Below, piece after piece: positions 34,674 through 48,275 of a stretch of DNA of 64,000 nt (position 1 is the first letter of the stretch; the number at the start of each line of letters is the position of its first letter). The stretch spans positions 25,852-89,851 of the forward strand of contig MCFE01000346.1 in assembly GCA_002104905.1 (NCBI GenBank). Reading direction: 5' to 3'. Both the position numbers and the translations under genes were made by a program. The notes under the pieces were generated by a model that made no database searches, was not told where the DNA came from, and saw nothing but the letters and a program-made list of their open reading frames with translations. This stretch comes from Basidiobolus meristosporus CBS 931.73 (Eukaryota; Basidiobolomycota; Basidiobolomycetes; Basidiobolales; Basidiobolaceae).

Positions 34674-35274
34674 TTATAGAGCTGGGAGTCTTTCGACTGA
34701 TGAAACATAATCCACCACAATATTTTTATATCGTTCTTTCGCCTGTATTCTATCCTATGGAGAATTGCTGCATTTAGTTTTGACCAAGTCAGCATCTATG
34801 TAATGAGCATGTAGCATGCGCCCCACTTTCTTAGCGATCCCCTGTGACGTCTTGACATTTGTGTTTAGTGGTGACAGTTTTAAATGCGGGGGGATGACAA
34901 TAAGAAACCGTTACAAAAATCCATCATTGCTCACACACTCCAATCCTGTTACATTATTTCCGGCTTATTCGAGTATTGGTCTGGGACTTGTTTCGAGTAG
35001 GAATCGCCGGATCAAGCCATTCTAGACTTGAAATGACCTGGTTGGGGCTACGCCTCACATCTCACCGACAGTAAAAGCACGCCCCGTCGTTAGCACCACT
35101 TTTGGCAACACTGGAAGATTACTCTTCATCGGCACTGATCTGAGTAGGGATTTTCCTTCTGTAGTTGGGCGACACAGCTGGGTTTGTTTGCCTTGACTTG
35201 ACTAAATCGGAGGGGCTCACACCATCCGCATCATCGAGCAGAATTGAGATTGGTTCGCAAATATAGCTGAACAC
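34674..35274. other. Intergenic, no gene seen
   Basis: Between RIF1 and the C2-domain gene. The open frames present lack support. Confidence 0.4.
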
Positions 35275-36349
35275 ATGCTAAAAGATATTTCCGGGCTCCT
35301 GGTAGTGCGTGCCTGTGGTGGCCGAGATTTGACTGTGGTCCAAAGGATCGGGAAGCAGGACCCATACCTGGAATTCAAACTGGGGGACGAGAATCAGCGC
35401 ACCCATACGGACAATAACGGTGGTCAGAAGCCCACATGGGGGCAGGCAGTGAAATTCGATCTCAACAATGAACGGGAGTTGCTAGTCAAGTGCATAGACA
35501 AAAACCCCGTTCACGACTCGCACATCGGCCAAACGGAGATCCTGCTGGACCCAGTCCTGGAAAATCACCAGTACGACGGTGAGCTGAATCTATCGAGTGC
35601 CTCCCTATACGGTTACTCAAGCTCGTTCATCTTATTTAGGCTGGTTTATGATTAAAAATCGAGATTCTCCGGCAGGTGAGATCTATCTGGAGCTTACCTT
35701 CTATCCTTCGGTAAGGCCGACCTGAGGAAAGTCTCCGATGCTATGCTAATAAATCCACGTAGGATGGCTCATACAACCCAAGGCCCTTGGTCACTCGAGG
35801 CTCCTACATTGCCCACTACCCTGCTGCGCCGCCCAACAAGGCCATCAACTCGAGGATCCACCCCAAGCATGTGTCCTTGAACCCCGCATATTTAGCCAAC
35901 AAACCGCTCCCAGCAATCCCGAGTTCTCCCAAGAGTCAAGAGAACAGCAAAAAGCTTCCCAAGCCTCCAGTACCACCCAAAGACCCCCGAATTAAGGTTT
36001 GTCTTCGGCGTGTAGCATGCCATCAACCACTATCTGACCGTATTTCCCACACCAGCGAACATACTGGCCGCAACACCAAACGATCACCCACAAACGATAC
36101 GGAGCCGCTTCGTTCATGGGCAACTTCCCGCCGAGCTTCGTCTACGGTGGCTTTCCAGTTGGGGTCCTACCAAGCGGGAATTCGTATTCGCCGGGAATGT
36201 ACATGCCCGTACCTGACGACTACATGGCTAGACAGAGTTACTACTTCGCACCACCCCCATCTGTTCCGTCATATCCACGAGAATTCATCCCGTCCTGTCG
36301 GGAACATACGTCATATAGGAAATCCGGTAGACCCCATAGCTATTTCTAA
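35275..36349 (+). CDS. C2-domain protein with Pro-rich tail (Fic1/Inn1-like cytokinesis factor)
   Basis: Four exons (35275-35578, 35640-35710, 35763-35996, 36056-36349) give 300 aa, all in phase. Residues 1-125 form a single C2 domain: LLVVRACGGRDL, KQDPYLEF, TPxWG-like KPTWGQAVKF, HIGQTEILL, and the final GEIYLELTFYP. The rest is Pro/Ser/Tyr-rich, with SH3-type PxxP ligands (KPLPAIP, KLPKPPVPPK) and an aromatic tail. A short N-terminal C2 plus PxxP tail is the layout of fission yeast Fic1 and budding yeast Inn1. Those bind F-BAR/SH3 proteins (Cdc15/Hof1) at the division site. The assignment is by architecture, so orthology is probable but not certain. Confidence 0.75.
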
Positions 36350-36793
36350 TCTGTGATCAGTCCTAGCCAACACCCAACATCCCGTTTTAATTGCGCCCGT
36401 ACAAACTACAAAGAGTACGGCGACTCTCTTCCCCCTTCCCCCTTCACATGGCAACTAGCGTTCTATCCTTTGTCAAATGGCGATAAGATATAAATTATGA
36501 AGTCTAAAAATACCAAGACTGACCCAAGAGTGGAGGCTAGTCGACACTATTGTTAATCGCGGCGAGAGCAGTCCATTTATGGCGGAGTTTCTCCGAGGTT
36601 GCTTAATGAGGAGTATATTAAAAATAGGCTCCAACATGATCCTTTCGGTTTGGTTTCCATTGATCTACTCCTGCATAATTGATTTCCACATCAATTAGAC
36701 GACTCAGAATGCACTGATTGATGTGTGCCAAATCCAGTCAGTGATTTCCGTACTTAAAGGCATGAAGCACTGGCATGGCCGCATCAAACTGTC
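36350..36793. other. Intergenic, no gene seen
   Basis: 3' flank of the C2 gene and promoter of the MFS gene. Confidence 0.4.
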
Positions 36794-38384
36794 ATGGCCA
36801 AAGTGAAAACGAATCCTCCAGCCACCATACAGAGAGTGCCCTACAAGATACTGACCGTGGTATTCATAGCGTTGCTTCTAGATATCCTGTCCTTCACTAT
36901 TATTCTTCCCTTGCTACCAAGACTTATAGCATACTATGAAGGGATTGAAATGAACCAAGTGGTAGGTTTTCTCGTTCTGTTTGTCGTTCTGTACGAATTA
37001 CCCCGTTGAAAACCTTCCTTACAGAACACCTTGTTGGGCTCTTTGATGTATTATATCGGCCACTTTAAAAAGAACGTGATCGGAGAAACGACGGTTTCCA
37101 GGGTGGACATTGTTCTGTTGGGCGGGGTTCTTGGCTCTTTGTTCTCGCTTCTACAAAGTTTGGTGGCTCCCTTTATAGGCCGTCTATCCGATAAATATGG
37201 CCGCAGAAGGGTGCTTTTGATAACCACGGTACGTTTTCGTAGTTGGTTCAAAGGCCGCCATCTATAGACCCTAATCTCCTACGTGTATAGCTTGGCAATG
37301 CACTCTCCTGTCTCATTTGGGTGTTTGCTCATGATTTCAAGACCTTTGTGCTGTTTCGAGTGGTAGGTGGGCTGTGCGAAGGGAATGTACAGCTTTCCAA
37401 CGCTATCATTTCGGACATCACTACTCCGGAGACCCGCTCCAAGGGCTTGGTAAGAAAAAATCCACCTAACAGGAATCTGGCACCGGCACTAACCGTCAGC
37501 CCCAGGCATTGATCGGGGTAGCCTTTGCAATCGCTTTCACATTTGGCCCTGCTACAGGAGCATTCTTCGCTTCCAAAGATCTATCTGCTCTTTACCCAGA
37601 TATTGCGGAACGAGGGCTTCATCCGTACTCATACGCGGCCTTCATATCTCTGGCCTTGGTGGTCGTGGAAATCGTTTACTTGTATTTCTTCCTCGAGGAA
37701 ACGATTCACTACAGAAAACACCAGGAATCAACCGGAACAAACGAGCAGAGCAACAACGTCAAACGAGACCAGATGATACGACAGAAGATCCGGAGTCTCG
37801 GCTTTTTGAACTGGATCCATCTAGGGTTCATCTTTATCTTCTCCGGTATGGAGTATACCATCACCTTCCTTACTTTCGACATATTTGATTTCAACAACAT
37901 GCAGCAAGGAAAGTTGCTTGGCTTTATTGGAATCTTGTCTGCCCTGCTCCAGGGCGGCTATGTCCGAAGGATGGCGTACAAGGTTGGAGAGAAGCGGATC
38001 GTGATTCAAGGAGTGACCGGATGTGCGTTAGGGTTAGGGTCCATAGCATTCTTCGCTATAGGGAGGAGATCAATTTTCTGGATGTACGTGGGCGCATCCT
38101 TCCTGGCCTTTACCTCGGCGACGGTGGTAAACTGCCTCACCGCCTTGGTCTCTTTACATTGTGATCAAGAGCTGAACAATCAGTTGGCGCGCGGCCATGT
38201 GTTAGGAACGTTTCGGTCCTACGGACAGATTGGGCGCGCGGCTGGGCCGGTTGCTTCAAGCACGTTTTATTGGATCTTTGGGAGCACGTACTGCTATGGA
38301 TTTGGATGCTTAACAATGATCATCATTACCATGGCGATCTCCCGCTACGTTCAACAACCGAAGCCCGAGGAAAAGGAAGATTAG
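36794..38384 (+). CDS. MFS transporter, MFSD10/tetracycline-efflux-like
   Basis: Four exons (36794-36961, 37025-37228, 37291-37449, 37506-38384) give 469 aa with about 12 membrane helices. The loop 2-3 MFS signature is APFIGRLSDKYGRRRVLL. Helix 1 is IALLLDILSFTIILPLLPRL, the D..S.TIILPL..R pattern shared by MFSD10/Tetran proteins. Helix 4-5 reads FRVVGGLCEGNVQLSNAIISDIT, with the R..GG..EGN variant also typical of that group. The second half carries RAAGPVASSTFYW. MFSD10-type proteins are organic-anion or drug efflux carriers; the substrate is unknown here. Full length, without truncation. Confidence 0.88.
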
Positions 38385-38748
38385 AGCCTGATCGAGTGGG
38401 TACGAGAGGGCGAGTTGGCCGAACCATTACTTGGATTTCTTCTGCCGGTGTATTTTTTTCGTATATCCATGGGCTACAGCCCAGGCGATTCTTCATTTTA
38501 TGTAGATCCCTTCCCATCATAGAACCCTTTTCTACTTGACCAACATCCACTATCGACTGCTCGGCTGGATGAATACATTATTTTAATTTTTTCAATGAAA
38601 GTACCAAAGTACATAGGTATTGCTTGTGTATTTGAGTTATTTACAGAAAATTGCTGCCCAAGTGATTAGGAGTTCCGGGAGTAACCGGCAAGGCTATTGG
38701 ATTGCTTAGTGTGGCTTCGATTCCGGCGTTACTAGGGACAGGGATAAT
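38385..38748. other. Intergenic between convergent genes
   Basis: 3' flanks of the MFS gene (+) and 7TM receptor gene (-). No gene seen. Confidence 0.45.
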
Positions 38749-39954
38749 TTAAATGAGGGACATGAGCTTGGTCTTCGGTGGTTGGGAATGGAATGGGTGT
38801 AATTCTGGGCCTGTGGCCATGGATGAATCTGTCGAGAGAGTGCTGTCTCTGGAATTAACCTGATGGTTTGGCGGCACCTCATGAACTTGATAAGTCGGCT
38901 TCAACTTACTGTTCGAGCTATGAGGTATGGGGGATGGAGGGCTGATTCGTATCAGGATATCCGAGTCCTCCATGGGCCTCAAAAGGTCCGAAGGGGACTT
39001 TGGTTGTTTGTGGCCCATTTCATTCTTGAACCTGGAGAGGTAGAACGAGCGATCGTCGGACCCACTGCCACTAGTGGTGGATTCTCTGCGATTGCTGTGG
39101 AGAAGCTCCCGAACCGCTGGGTCAAATATGAACACAACGGCGTTGAGTAACCCGGCACAGGCTGGTAACACAGCCGACAGTAAATATAGGGAGAAGTAGA
39201 GTTCCCCGTGGATGAATGTGTAGAATTCGCAAAGGCAATTGAACGTTTGCGTAACAATCAGGACCACTGGGTAAAGAATGATCCGACGCATCGCCTTATT
39301 CATCTTACGGTTGACAAAATGCATATCTACTGAGATGTTGGACCGCAAGTTCTGCTCGTGCTTGTGTAGCTTGTATCCAATGAAACAAACTGCGAAGATG
39401 CAATACAGAACTACAATGAAGACCCAGCCAAATAGAGTGCATATCTCCCAGATCATGGTCCGGCTCGTATAGGTTGAGCTGTACCAGCAAGTACCTACTA
39501 CCGGGTCGGCCTCGAACTGGTTAGCGGCTAGTGGCACCAGACTGATACTAGTGGCAAGAGTCAAGGCAGAGGGAAAGTAGAATTTTTGATAGCGCACAAC
39601 ATCATATATGTCGCTGACAAATATTGCATGCAAATTGAATGCGATGGTAGCGGTCAGGAAAACCGGTAACAGCGTAAACTCCAGGTAGCCCCATAAGAAA
39701 AGTGCACACAGTTGATTTGAGGTGATTTTTCGTTGTAAAATGAGCACAAATACACTGTAGACAATATCAGCCAATGCTATCCAGAAGGTCAGCTTCAACG
39801 AGAGCCGGTTCGCCAGAAGAGGGCGGTAAACTCTTATGTACGTTATGGTGAGCACTACAAAAATGCCACCTAGAAGAGATATCGCGCTAAAAATGGAGGT
39901 AATAATACGCTTAATTTCAACCTGGTTGTCGGAGGCATCGTATATGACAGGCAT
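38749..39954 (-). CDS. Seven-transmembrane receptor, cAMP-receptor/Git3-like GPCR
   Basis: Intronless, 401 aa. Seven hydrophobic helices lie within residues 15-285: TM1 ISLLGGIFVVLTITYI, TM2 LSLKLTFWIALADIVYSVFVLI, TM3 FTLLPVFLTATIAFNLHAIFV, TM4 with PSALTLATSISLVPLAA, and TM5 ICTLFGWVFIVVLYCIFAVCFIGYKL. TM6 is ILYPVVLIVTQTFNCLCEFYTFI and TM7 is LSAVLPACAGLLNAVVFIFDPAV. The ECL2 Cys (GTCWYSS) and the SLK.....ALAD pattern match fungal class V (Dicty-CAR-like) and Git3 receptors. These sense sugars, nucleotides or unknown ligands and signal through a G-alpha to cAMP. The long Ser/Pro-rich C-tail suggests regulation by phosphorylation. No ligand can be named. Confidence 0.82.
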   Translation of the reverse strand: MPVIYDASDNQVEIKRIITSIFSAISLLGGIFVVLTITYIRVYRPLLANRLSLKLTFWIALADIVYSVFVLILQRKITSNQLCALFLWGYLEFTLLPVFLTATIAFNLHAIFVSDIYDVVRYQKFYFPSALTLATSISLVPLAANQFEADPVVGTCWYSSTYTSRTMIWEICTLFGWVFIVVLYCIFAVCFIGYKLHKHEQNLRSNISVDMHFVNRKMNKAMRRIILYPVVLIVTQTFNCLCEFYTFIHGELYFSLYLLSAVLPACAGLLNAVVFIFDPAVRELLHSNRRESTTSGSGSDDRSFYLSRFKNEMGHKQPKSPSDLLRPMEDSDILIRISPPSPIPHSSNSKLKPTYQVHEVPPNHQVNSRDSTLSTDSSMATGPELHPFHSQPPKTKLMSLI

Positions 39955-40610
39955 CTCCCAAATGGAGCAGTTTCGTCAGAAAAATGGCTTCTACAGGGTC
40001 GGAAAACAGGTGAGTTATGTAGAGCGGATGTTGAATGCAGAGAGGTGGAAAGTAATCAGCGCACGAACGGGGTAATTCGTTTGGCATGATGGTTTTATAA
40101 GCTGGAGGCTGGGTGATACTAGAAACCGTTTCAAGCAAGGACAATCAATCACCATCCATAGGCTGGTGCAATCGTGACGGAATAGAGTGAGCAAGTATCG
40201 CGAGCAATGATTGCTGATATTAATGTGAGTCCCAAATCCTCCACGCGTGTTACCATGAAAAGCCTTGCGTTGGCCATTGTCCGTGTAGGGCGTTAGCAGC
40301 CATCACACTCCACCCTCCCCAAGACTATCTCGAATTCGGCATGGTGATTGGATCGCAAACTTCATACAAGTTTGGGTCTTAAACGAGGTTAACAGAGTTT
40401 GAAACACAGATCGCTCTGGGCAGATGTTTCTTATGCTATCCCGATAGATCGAATAATTATGATACAACAAAACCCACTTTTATTCAAGCAGCTTTTGTGC
40501 TGGTGTTCAAAAAATGTGACAAAATGAAAAGATCTCGACTTGTGCGCTACGCTGTGTAAAGAACTAAAGATGATACTAACTGCCAATAAGTGTTTGAAAT
40601 GCCTTGTTGA
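39955..40610. other. Intergenic, no gene seen
   Basis: Upstream of the 7TM gene and 3' flank of SLA2. No supported exon. Confidence 0.4.
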
Positions 40611-43600
40611 TTAGATAACATCCTGCTCGTTGTGGTATCCGTGTCGTCTCATTTCTGCCAACTTTCTTCTAGCATAGGTTAGCTCGATTTCAAGGTTGTT
40701 GAGCTCCATCAGCTGCTCCATCTCCTTCACCTTGAATTCATGCTTTGGCATATTGGCCAGGTCCAATTGCGTGTCTTGTTCTTCAAGTTGCTTGGCTGCG
40801 ATCGCCTTGACAGCTTTGACCATGTTCTTGGAAGCATCAGTAACAGCTTTGGAAGCCAGTTCGAGTTGCTCCTGAGTTTTGGAATACATGTTGGCCTTAA
40901 CACGAGAAGCGGCTACTAACTGTGCAGTAGCTGCAGCAACTTCGTTGGAAGCTACGATCAACTGTTCAAGAATGTGTGTTCCATTGATCACACCATCGGC
41001 AGCTTCAACCAAGAAGTTGGTGGCCACCGCCACAGCCTTGGCTGCAGAGATCAAACCCTCAGTCCAACGATTGTTTTTCTTGTAAAAGGCAGTGGTCGAA
41101 CTGGCACCCTTTCCTTCAGCGACGATCTCCTGCTGAGAAATTGTAGCACGGCGGATAAGATTAGCAATAGCGCTGGTCATTGCCATGGCGGAATCCAAAA
41201 TGGCTGAATGAACTTGATATTCAGTAGCGGTGATCTCAGGATTGCGAGGTTTGTTCATCAAGTTTGCCAATCTTGCGTTGGCTTCTTCGATAACTCTGGC
41301 TGCATTTCTCATCTCCCGCTCTACTGCATCGCCCAAATCCTCGTCACCGCTCTTGACAACAGTGGCTTTAGGGATAAGCGCCTCGGTGAGTTCGATGACT
41401 GCGGTTAAAGAGGCTTGCATATTGTGGTTGGATTCGGCGATTAGATCGGGACGATCGGTATCGGGAATGTTGGCAATGTTCTCAGATTCCATGTCTCGGA
41501 AGAATTTTTGACACACTTGCGCAGAATTCTTGGCGGCCCTGATAAGAGGCTCCACTTTGTTGTCCTCAGCAAGGCGAGATACCCCTTTAGCATTGCTCAA
41601 GAACTGAGAGATAGCTTCGGCAAAGCCAGTGGCGGCGGAAATAACCTCTGTTTGATCATCATCTCCAGACAAATACTTCATGACGTTGATAGCAAACTCA
41701 CTACTGGCAATGTAGGCTTTTTCGATCATGGAGAGTACATACTCAGGAGTAGCAGATTGGTTGCCAAGATGCACTTCAGATTCCAACTCAAAGACGGAAT
41801 CGTCTACTTTACGAATGCAGCTCTCAAGGATGGCATCCAGAATTTTGTTGAGTTTAGATCGATGAGTGGATTTCATACTCTCTAGCTTTCTTTGCATGTC
41901 TGATTCTGAGTTCGCAGAGTTGTTTTGTAGCTCGGCCAGGGCCATCAAGCTCTGGTCCATACCAGCTTGCAAAATAGCAACCTCCTCCTCTCTGCTCTCC
42001 CCTACTCGGGTAAGCTCATCACGAGCCTCTTGAATCCGCTTCAGCATTTGGTCAATGTTTCTTTGACTATCAGAAATCCCCTTTTCCAATTCTTCTCTCT
42101 TACGATTGAAATCTGACAAAAGTGTATCTGACTCTTCCACCTGAGATTTTTCAAGGCGCTCCAGTTCACTTTTAGCGTAAGAAAGCTCGCGTCTAGTTTT
42201 TGAAAGTCCTTCCCTTTGACCATACTTGAACTTCTCAAGATCAGCTCTAGCACGATCCCGATCTCTAATTTTCTCTGCCAGCTCGGAATTCTTAGCCTTG
42301 AGCTCGGCTTGTAGCCCTTCTAGCTTGGACATGATTTCGGCCACAGAGCCTGCTTTAACATTGGCTTGTTTGTATTTGCCCAGAAGTGCTAAATGCTCTT
42401 GTCTTAATTGAGAATAGAGCTTAGCCAATTGTTCATATTTAGATTTCCACATAGCTAGCTCCTCTCTCAGTGCTTTTAGCAATGCTTCTTTGTTGCCATC
42501 CCTTTGTTGCTGGGCAAAATTTAGGTTGGACAACTCACTTTCCAATGCTTTAACTCGGCGATCGTACTGAGAGAGAGTCATTTGGTTACGTTCATGTTGG
42601 CCTCGGTAATTTAAAAGCTCTTGCTCCATTTCTTGTAGTCGACCTACAACGTGCTGCTGCATCTGCTGACGAGCGAGTTGTTCCTGAGCCTGCTGTTGGC
42701 GCTCCATCATTTGTCTCTGCTGCTCTTCGTACTCACGACGTTGTTGGGCCAATTGTGCCTCCATTTGTTGTTGTCGTTGAAGCTCCTCTTGTCGTTGCTG
42801 TTCTTGCTGACGTAAAAGCTCTTGTTGGCGCTGCTCGGCTAACTGTTGTTGACGGACCATTTCCTGTTGGCGTTGTTGCTCTTGCTGCTGTAAGAGCTCT
42901 TGTTGACGCTGCTGCTCCCTCTGTAGAGCTAGTTGCTCTTGTTGTTGTTGGTACCAAAAATCCCCTGTATCTGTGACAGTTTCCTGAACAGTGGTTGAGG
43001 TAATTTGTCTAGGCGCTGCAGATGATGTTGAAGATGGTGCCACATCTTCACCGGCATCTAAGAAATTGGGGGGATCCTAAAGAGGGTAATATCACTTAAT
43101 AAGCAGTTTTGGAGAACGATATATCATTAAGTGTATAGCTTGCCTGTTGAAGGTGGGGTACTGAAATCAAGCTGGTCAAGTACTTCAGATTTGAGCATTC
43201 ATAGAAAAATTTTCGGAGTGCATAATGTTGAGCATTGAACCGTGAACGGAGTGCTTCCAAAGCTTCGTGAGCTTCGACGCCTACGCAAATACATACCACA
43301 TTTAATGACCACCTTCTTTCGAGGAGTAGGATTGATTTCTACTAAACCAAATGTGTATACTTACTTCTATGCATAGCCATCAGCATTCTGGTGGAAAATT
43401 CGTAAATACCGTAGCTCTCTTCCACAAGTGGCACCAAAGCAGCAATGCGGCACTCGTTGTTGGAAGAGGCCTGGAAATTGTTGAAAATCAACTTCTGCAG
43501 TTCATCAACACGGTCTTGGAGCGTAAGCAAATCTCCGATGGTCTCGTAACTAGAATCCAAGAGTTCTCGATAAGTGACATCACAGGTCAAACTTGAATGC

Positions 43601-44269
43601 TAATCAGCGTTACCCTTCATTGAGATCACTAATACCCTTGAGACTAATATACTCATCATAGTCAAAATTACCGTTGAACTCGGGATGAAGACGGTGATAA
43701 TCCAATTTGGCCAGCAGAAAAGATACATAGCCGCGTATGAGTACACCGTAGCCTAACCACTCGTTATTAATAACGTTGAAACGGACATTGAAATTCAAAT
43801 ACGAACCTCGGAACCCATTGCCTGGAGCAGATTGTGCTAGGGTATCAAGAAATCCAAATTCGTTGACTGCCTCTCTCAGAGTCTTATGTGACGATGTTAA
43901 ATGAGAAAAATATGTTTCAAAGAAATTGGATTCTTTGTGTACGAGAAATTACCACTGGATGACCACCTCGAATAACTTTGTGGATGGTGATGAGGGCTTT
44001 GAAACATTGAACTTCATCTGATAAAAGCGGCAGGTTCTTGAGCCCGGCCCAGAACATTTGAGAGGACTTGTGGTCCCAAGTGTATACTATGCAACCTAAT
44101 AACAGACAAATCACCCCAAATTAACATGAGGAAGCATAGGATTTCTCAGAACAAAACACTTACTTCTAACATGCTTTTGCTTAGGCGCTGTTTCCTCGGG
44201 GCTTACGGCTTTCTTGATGATAAGAGCCAACTCTTGATCACCTTTATCTCGAAATTGACGTATGGACAT
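40611..44269 (-). CDS. SLA2: Sla2/Hip1R endocytic adaptor (ANTH, coiled coil, THATCH)
   Basis: Seven exons (44164-44269, 43953-44095, 43807-43882, 43614-43752, 43365-43549, 43144-43280, 40611-43076) give 1083 aa. Residues 1-270 form the ANTH domain: AVSPEETAPKQKHVR, CIVYTWDHKSS, IHKVIRGGHP. Then come a Gln/Arg/Glu-rich stretch, a long central coiled coil and the C-terminal I/LWEQ (THATCH) actin-binding module (ASNEVAAATAQLVAASRVKA, ending LAEMRRHGYH). Sla2/Hip1R links clathrin-coated pits and PIP2 to F-actin. The intron 43077-43143 appears to use a GC donor (CAG|GCAAGC). The start is the first in-frame ATG after a possible 5'UTR acceptor. Length fits Hip1R better than the shorter yeast Sla2. 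Confidence 0.95.
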
Positions 44270-44540
44270 CTGGAAGAGTTTAGTTGACTCAAAACGAGCT
44301 GTCACGCGAAGTTATAATTATCAAGCAGTGATTATTGCGTATCTAGCTAATATCAAATCATCAGTTAGTTAGCTCTCGAATGATAACTGGTGCATACGAT
44401 CTAATTCAGCTATCACCCAATAGATAATACCTATCAGTACATGGATTTATGCGAGTGACTTGGATCCACCTTTCATAGATTGGAGCAATACTGAAGAGAG
44501 ACAACTACCCTAACCAAATCATACAAATATACAAGCTGCA
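44270..44540. promoter_or_regulatory. Divergent SLA2/GTR1 promoter region, with a possible SLA2 5'UTR intron acceptor
   Basis: On the minus strand, directly before the SLA2 ATG, a CTAAAC branch-like string and a CTTCCAG acceptor are present. This suggests a non-coding first exon. No other gene seen. Confidence 0.35.
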
Positions 44541-45909
<1,369 letters not shown>

Positions 45910-46719
45910 ACCAAACATCTAAAAGCTGAGAAATTTCATGAAGTGCCATTTCATACTATTATCATATTTGAAGCTATTTACACCGCAACCTCTGAATAAT
46001 AAAGCATCACTACCTATTACCTTAATGGCCAACTATGCGCCGCAGCAGACCCCCTCCCCCAGGGAAGGATGGATTCGAACTCAGAATTCGGGGCAATTCT
46101 AGAATGATAGCACTGACAGGAATGATGGTATCAGCGTTGAATTCCATTCTGGCATACTTGATGTTAGCATTGATAGAGCCCAAGCTCCGGCATCTGGAGC
46201 ACAAATTAAGTGGCAAAGCTAATCACAGTCACACAACGACTTTAACGGGTGTATCTATTCTAGACTGCATAAAAAAAGGACTGGCTTTTCTGCTCAGAAA
46301 AAAAGAACCACTGAGATTAGAAAAAAAGAAAAAAAACATGCTAGATAACTGAGCACCTAGCAAAAACAATGAGTTTCTAGGAAAAAAAATCCGATGTTAA
46401 TTAAGGGTTTCATGACCTTTTGTACGTCTTTCAAGATAAGCCAATGGCACCGCTCCTCTTTGGTACGAAAATGGTAACTCCCGCGATGATGATTCTGAAA
46501 AAAGAAGGATAAATAATTCCCTAGGACGACGTAGTATCTTCGCCTTTTTGCTCTGGTAACAGTTGAAGGAACTCTGTAGTAAGAAGTTAGATAAACAAAG
46601 CTGTCATACTCATATTACAACGCACCGCGCTCAGTCAGCAGTATCTTTATCGACGTTACACTTGCTATAGTATAGTGTTATCACTCTTTACTCTTTCCTT
46701 CGTTGCATAGAACCTCAAC
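45910..46719. other. Intergenic with an unexplained weak ORF
   Basis: A plus-strand frame inside 46035-46352 has one hydrophobic stretch and a Lys-rich end. A GGATTCGAAC string at 46069 looks like a tRNA B-box, but the T-stem does not pair. Polypurine/A-rich runs are frequent at 46270-46400. I see no supported gene. Confidence 0.35.
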
Positions 46720-48275
46720 ATGAATCCAGACACCAAATTGTGCCTTAATGCGGCCAACTCTCCGGGTCGCCGTATAATGGCTGTCCGATTATCGGAAGAT
46801 ATGTTAAAAACCCTACAAAATCGAAATGGCGAGCCTATGAAGATTCACTTTGGTACTGACCAAGTGGGTGCAGTTTATAAAAGGTGCTTATCTCGGACTT
46901 GTTATTGACCCGCAGTCCACTTTGCTCCCCGTTTTTATAGAAAATTACAATTGGCTCTGCTTCTTTCAAATTCGATAAAGTGGACGAACTGCAACGAGTT
47001 CAGATATACAGAAAAGATGCTTCCAAATCTGAGCTTGATCTTGTTGGAGAAATGTCCCATAGACTAGCTGTTCAGCGTAAATTCCCTGAAAGAAGTCGAG
47101 ATAAAAGTCGCGTTCGTTTGACAACAATCGAAGGTAAGTAGCAAAGTCAAAATACAGAGCTTTTGCGTTTTTCATAATAATACTTAACCCTCCAAATAGC
47201 TCAAAAGCACGATATCAAGTCTTCTTCCATTGTTGCCAATGAGTCTGGTTCTTCCATTGAGCAGAGTATTTCCCTGAGAACAAGAATCCTTCAAATGCTT
47301 GCTCTTAAGCCAATGGGACAGGCGCAAATAGCCATGGCCGTCAAGAAGCCCAAAGATGAGCTTATCAGAACTTTGAATCAGGTTTAGTTTTCTTCCAAAA
47401 TGGTTCGATAAGCTGGTAGTTTTTACTAACAATTTCATTTCATTGAAAAGGTTGGCACTGTTTCTGGTGGCATATGGTCTCTAAAGCCAGAGTTATACAG
47501 CGAGGTTCAGATTGACGGTTGGAGGCTCTACACCACTGAACAACGTGCGACTGTTTTACTTAATGTACAAGAGGCTCTTGGTAATGAACCTAGCGATGAG
47601 CGTAGTCACACGGGCTCCTCATTGAAGCAAGAGGCGCATATATCTGTAGACTCTAATCAAGCTCAAGCTCCCTCAGTCGATACCTACAAGCGTAAAGCTG
47701 AGTCCCCTATCTTAGTGGATGATGAGCCAGCTCCAGTTCAAAATCCATTATTCGTTGTCCCTGATGGAATGAAGCATAGGTCGACTGCCCGTCCCAACGA
47801 ACTCCAACGTAATACTAAGATATGTAGAAACACTGCCACCCCTTTGAAGAAGGCAAGAGTAGTCAAGGAAACGTCTTCTATCTACAACATGAAGATTCCC
47901 AAGCGCTCCCTCTTAGTTCGTGAGAAGACTGCATCCATTCGGAAGTCGAAAGGATTCCGTATTCCCGCTGTTAAGACGGCGTCTGATTACCAAGATTTGA
48001 CTGCCCTTTTCCGAGTCAAGTATTCTAGTTACATCCGCCTAAACGAAAAGCTGTCGAAGAGACGACCAATATTCGAGAAGCTTAATGAGCAACTTCAAAC
48101 AGCCATCGGAACCCCTCAAGAATCCGAACTAAAGCGAAAAATTGACATGGAACTTGCTAAACACAATGCTAATGAGGTAACCAAATGGGCCAAGCAATAT
48201 TGCAATCTTCACCAAGAGCTCGAAGCGATCAAGAAGGAATTGTGGCGTGCGTATGAAGAGGGTTGCATGAATTAA
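46720..48275 (+). CDS. RNA polymerase II elongation factor ELL homologue
   Basis: Four exons (46720-46863, 46941-47133, 47200-47381, 47451-48275) give 447 aa. The N-terminal ELL domain carries VRLSEDMLKTLQNR..., a KITIGSASFKF strand and a winged-helix-like RTRILQMLALKPMGQAQIAMAVKK segment, followed by GGIWSLKPELY. A disordered Ser/Pro/Lys linker follows. The final 100 residues form an occludin/ELL domain: DYQDLTALFRVKYSSYIRLNEKL...WAKQYCNLHQELEAIKKEL. ELL raises the catalytic rate of Pol II, usually with an EAF partner. The gene is absent from budding yeast but kept in fission yeast and many basal fungi. An alternative first donor (46884) breaks the frame, so the one at 46864 is preferred. 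Confidence 0.88.

Noticed and set aside
46060-46100. GGATTCGAAC string suggesting a tRNA T-arm on the minus strand
   Set aside because: The five bases on each side of the loop do not pair, and no D-arm or acceptor stem can be folded.
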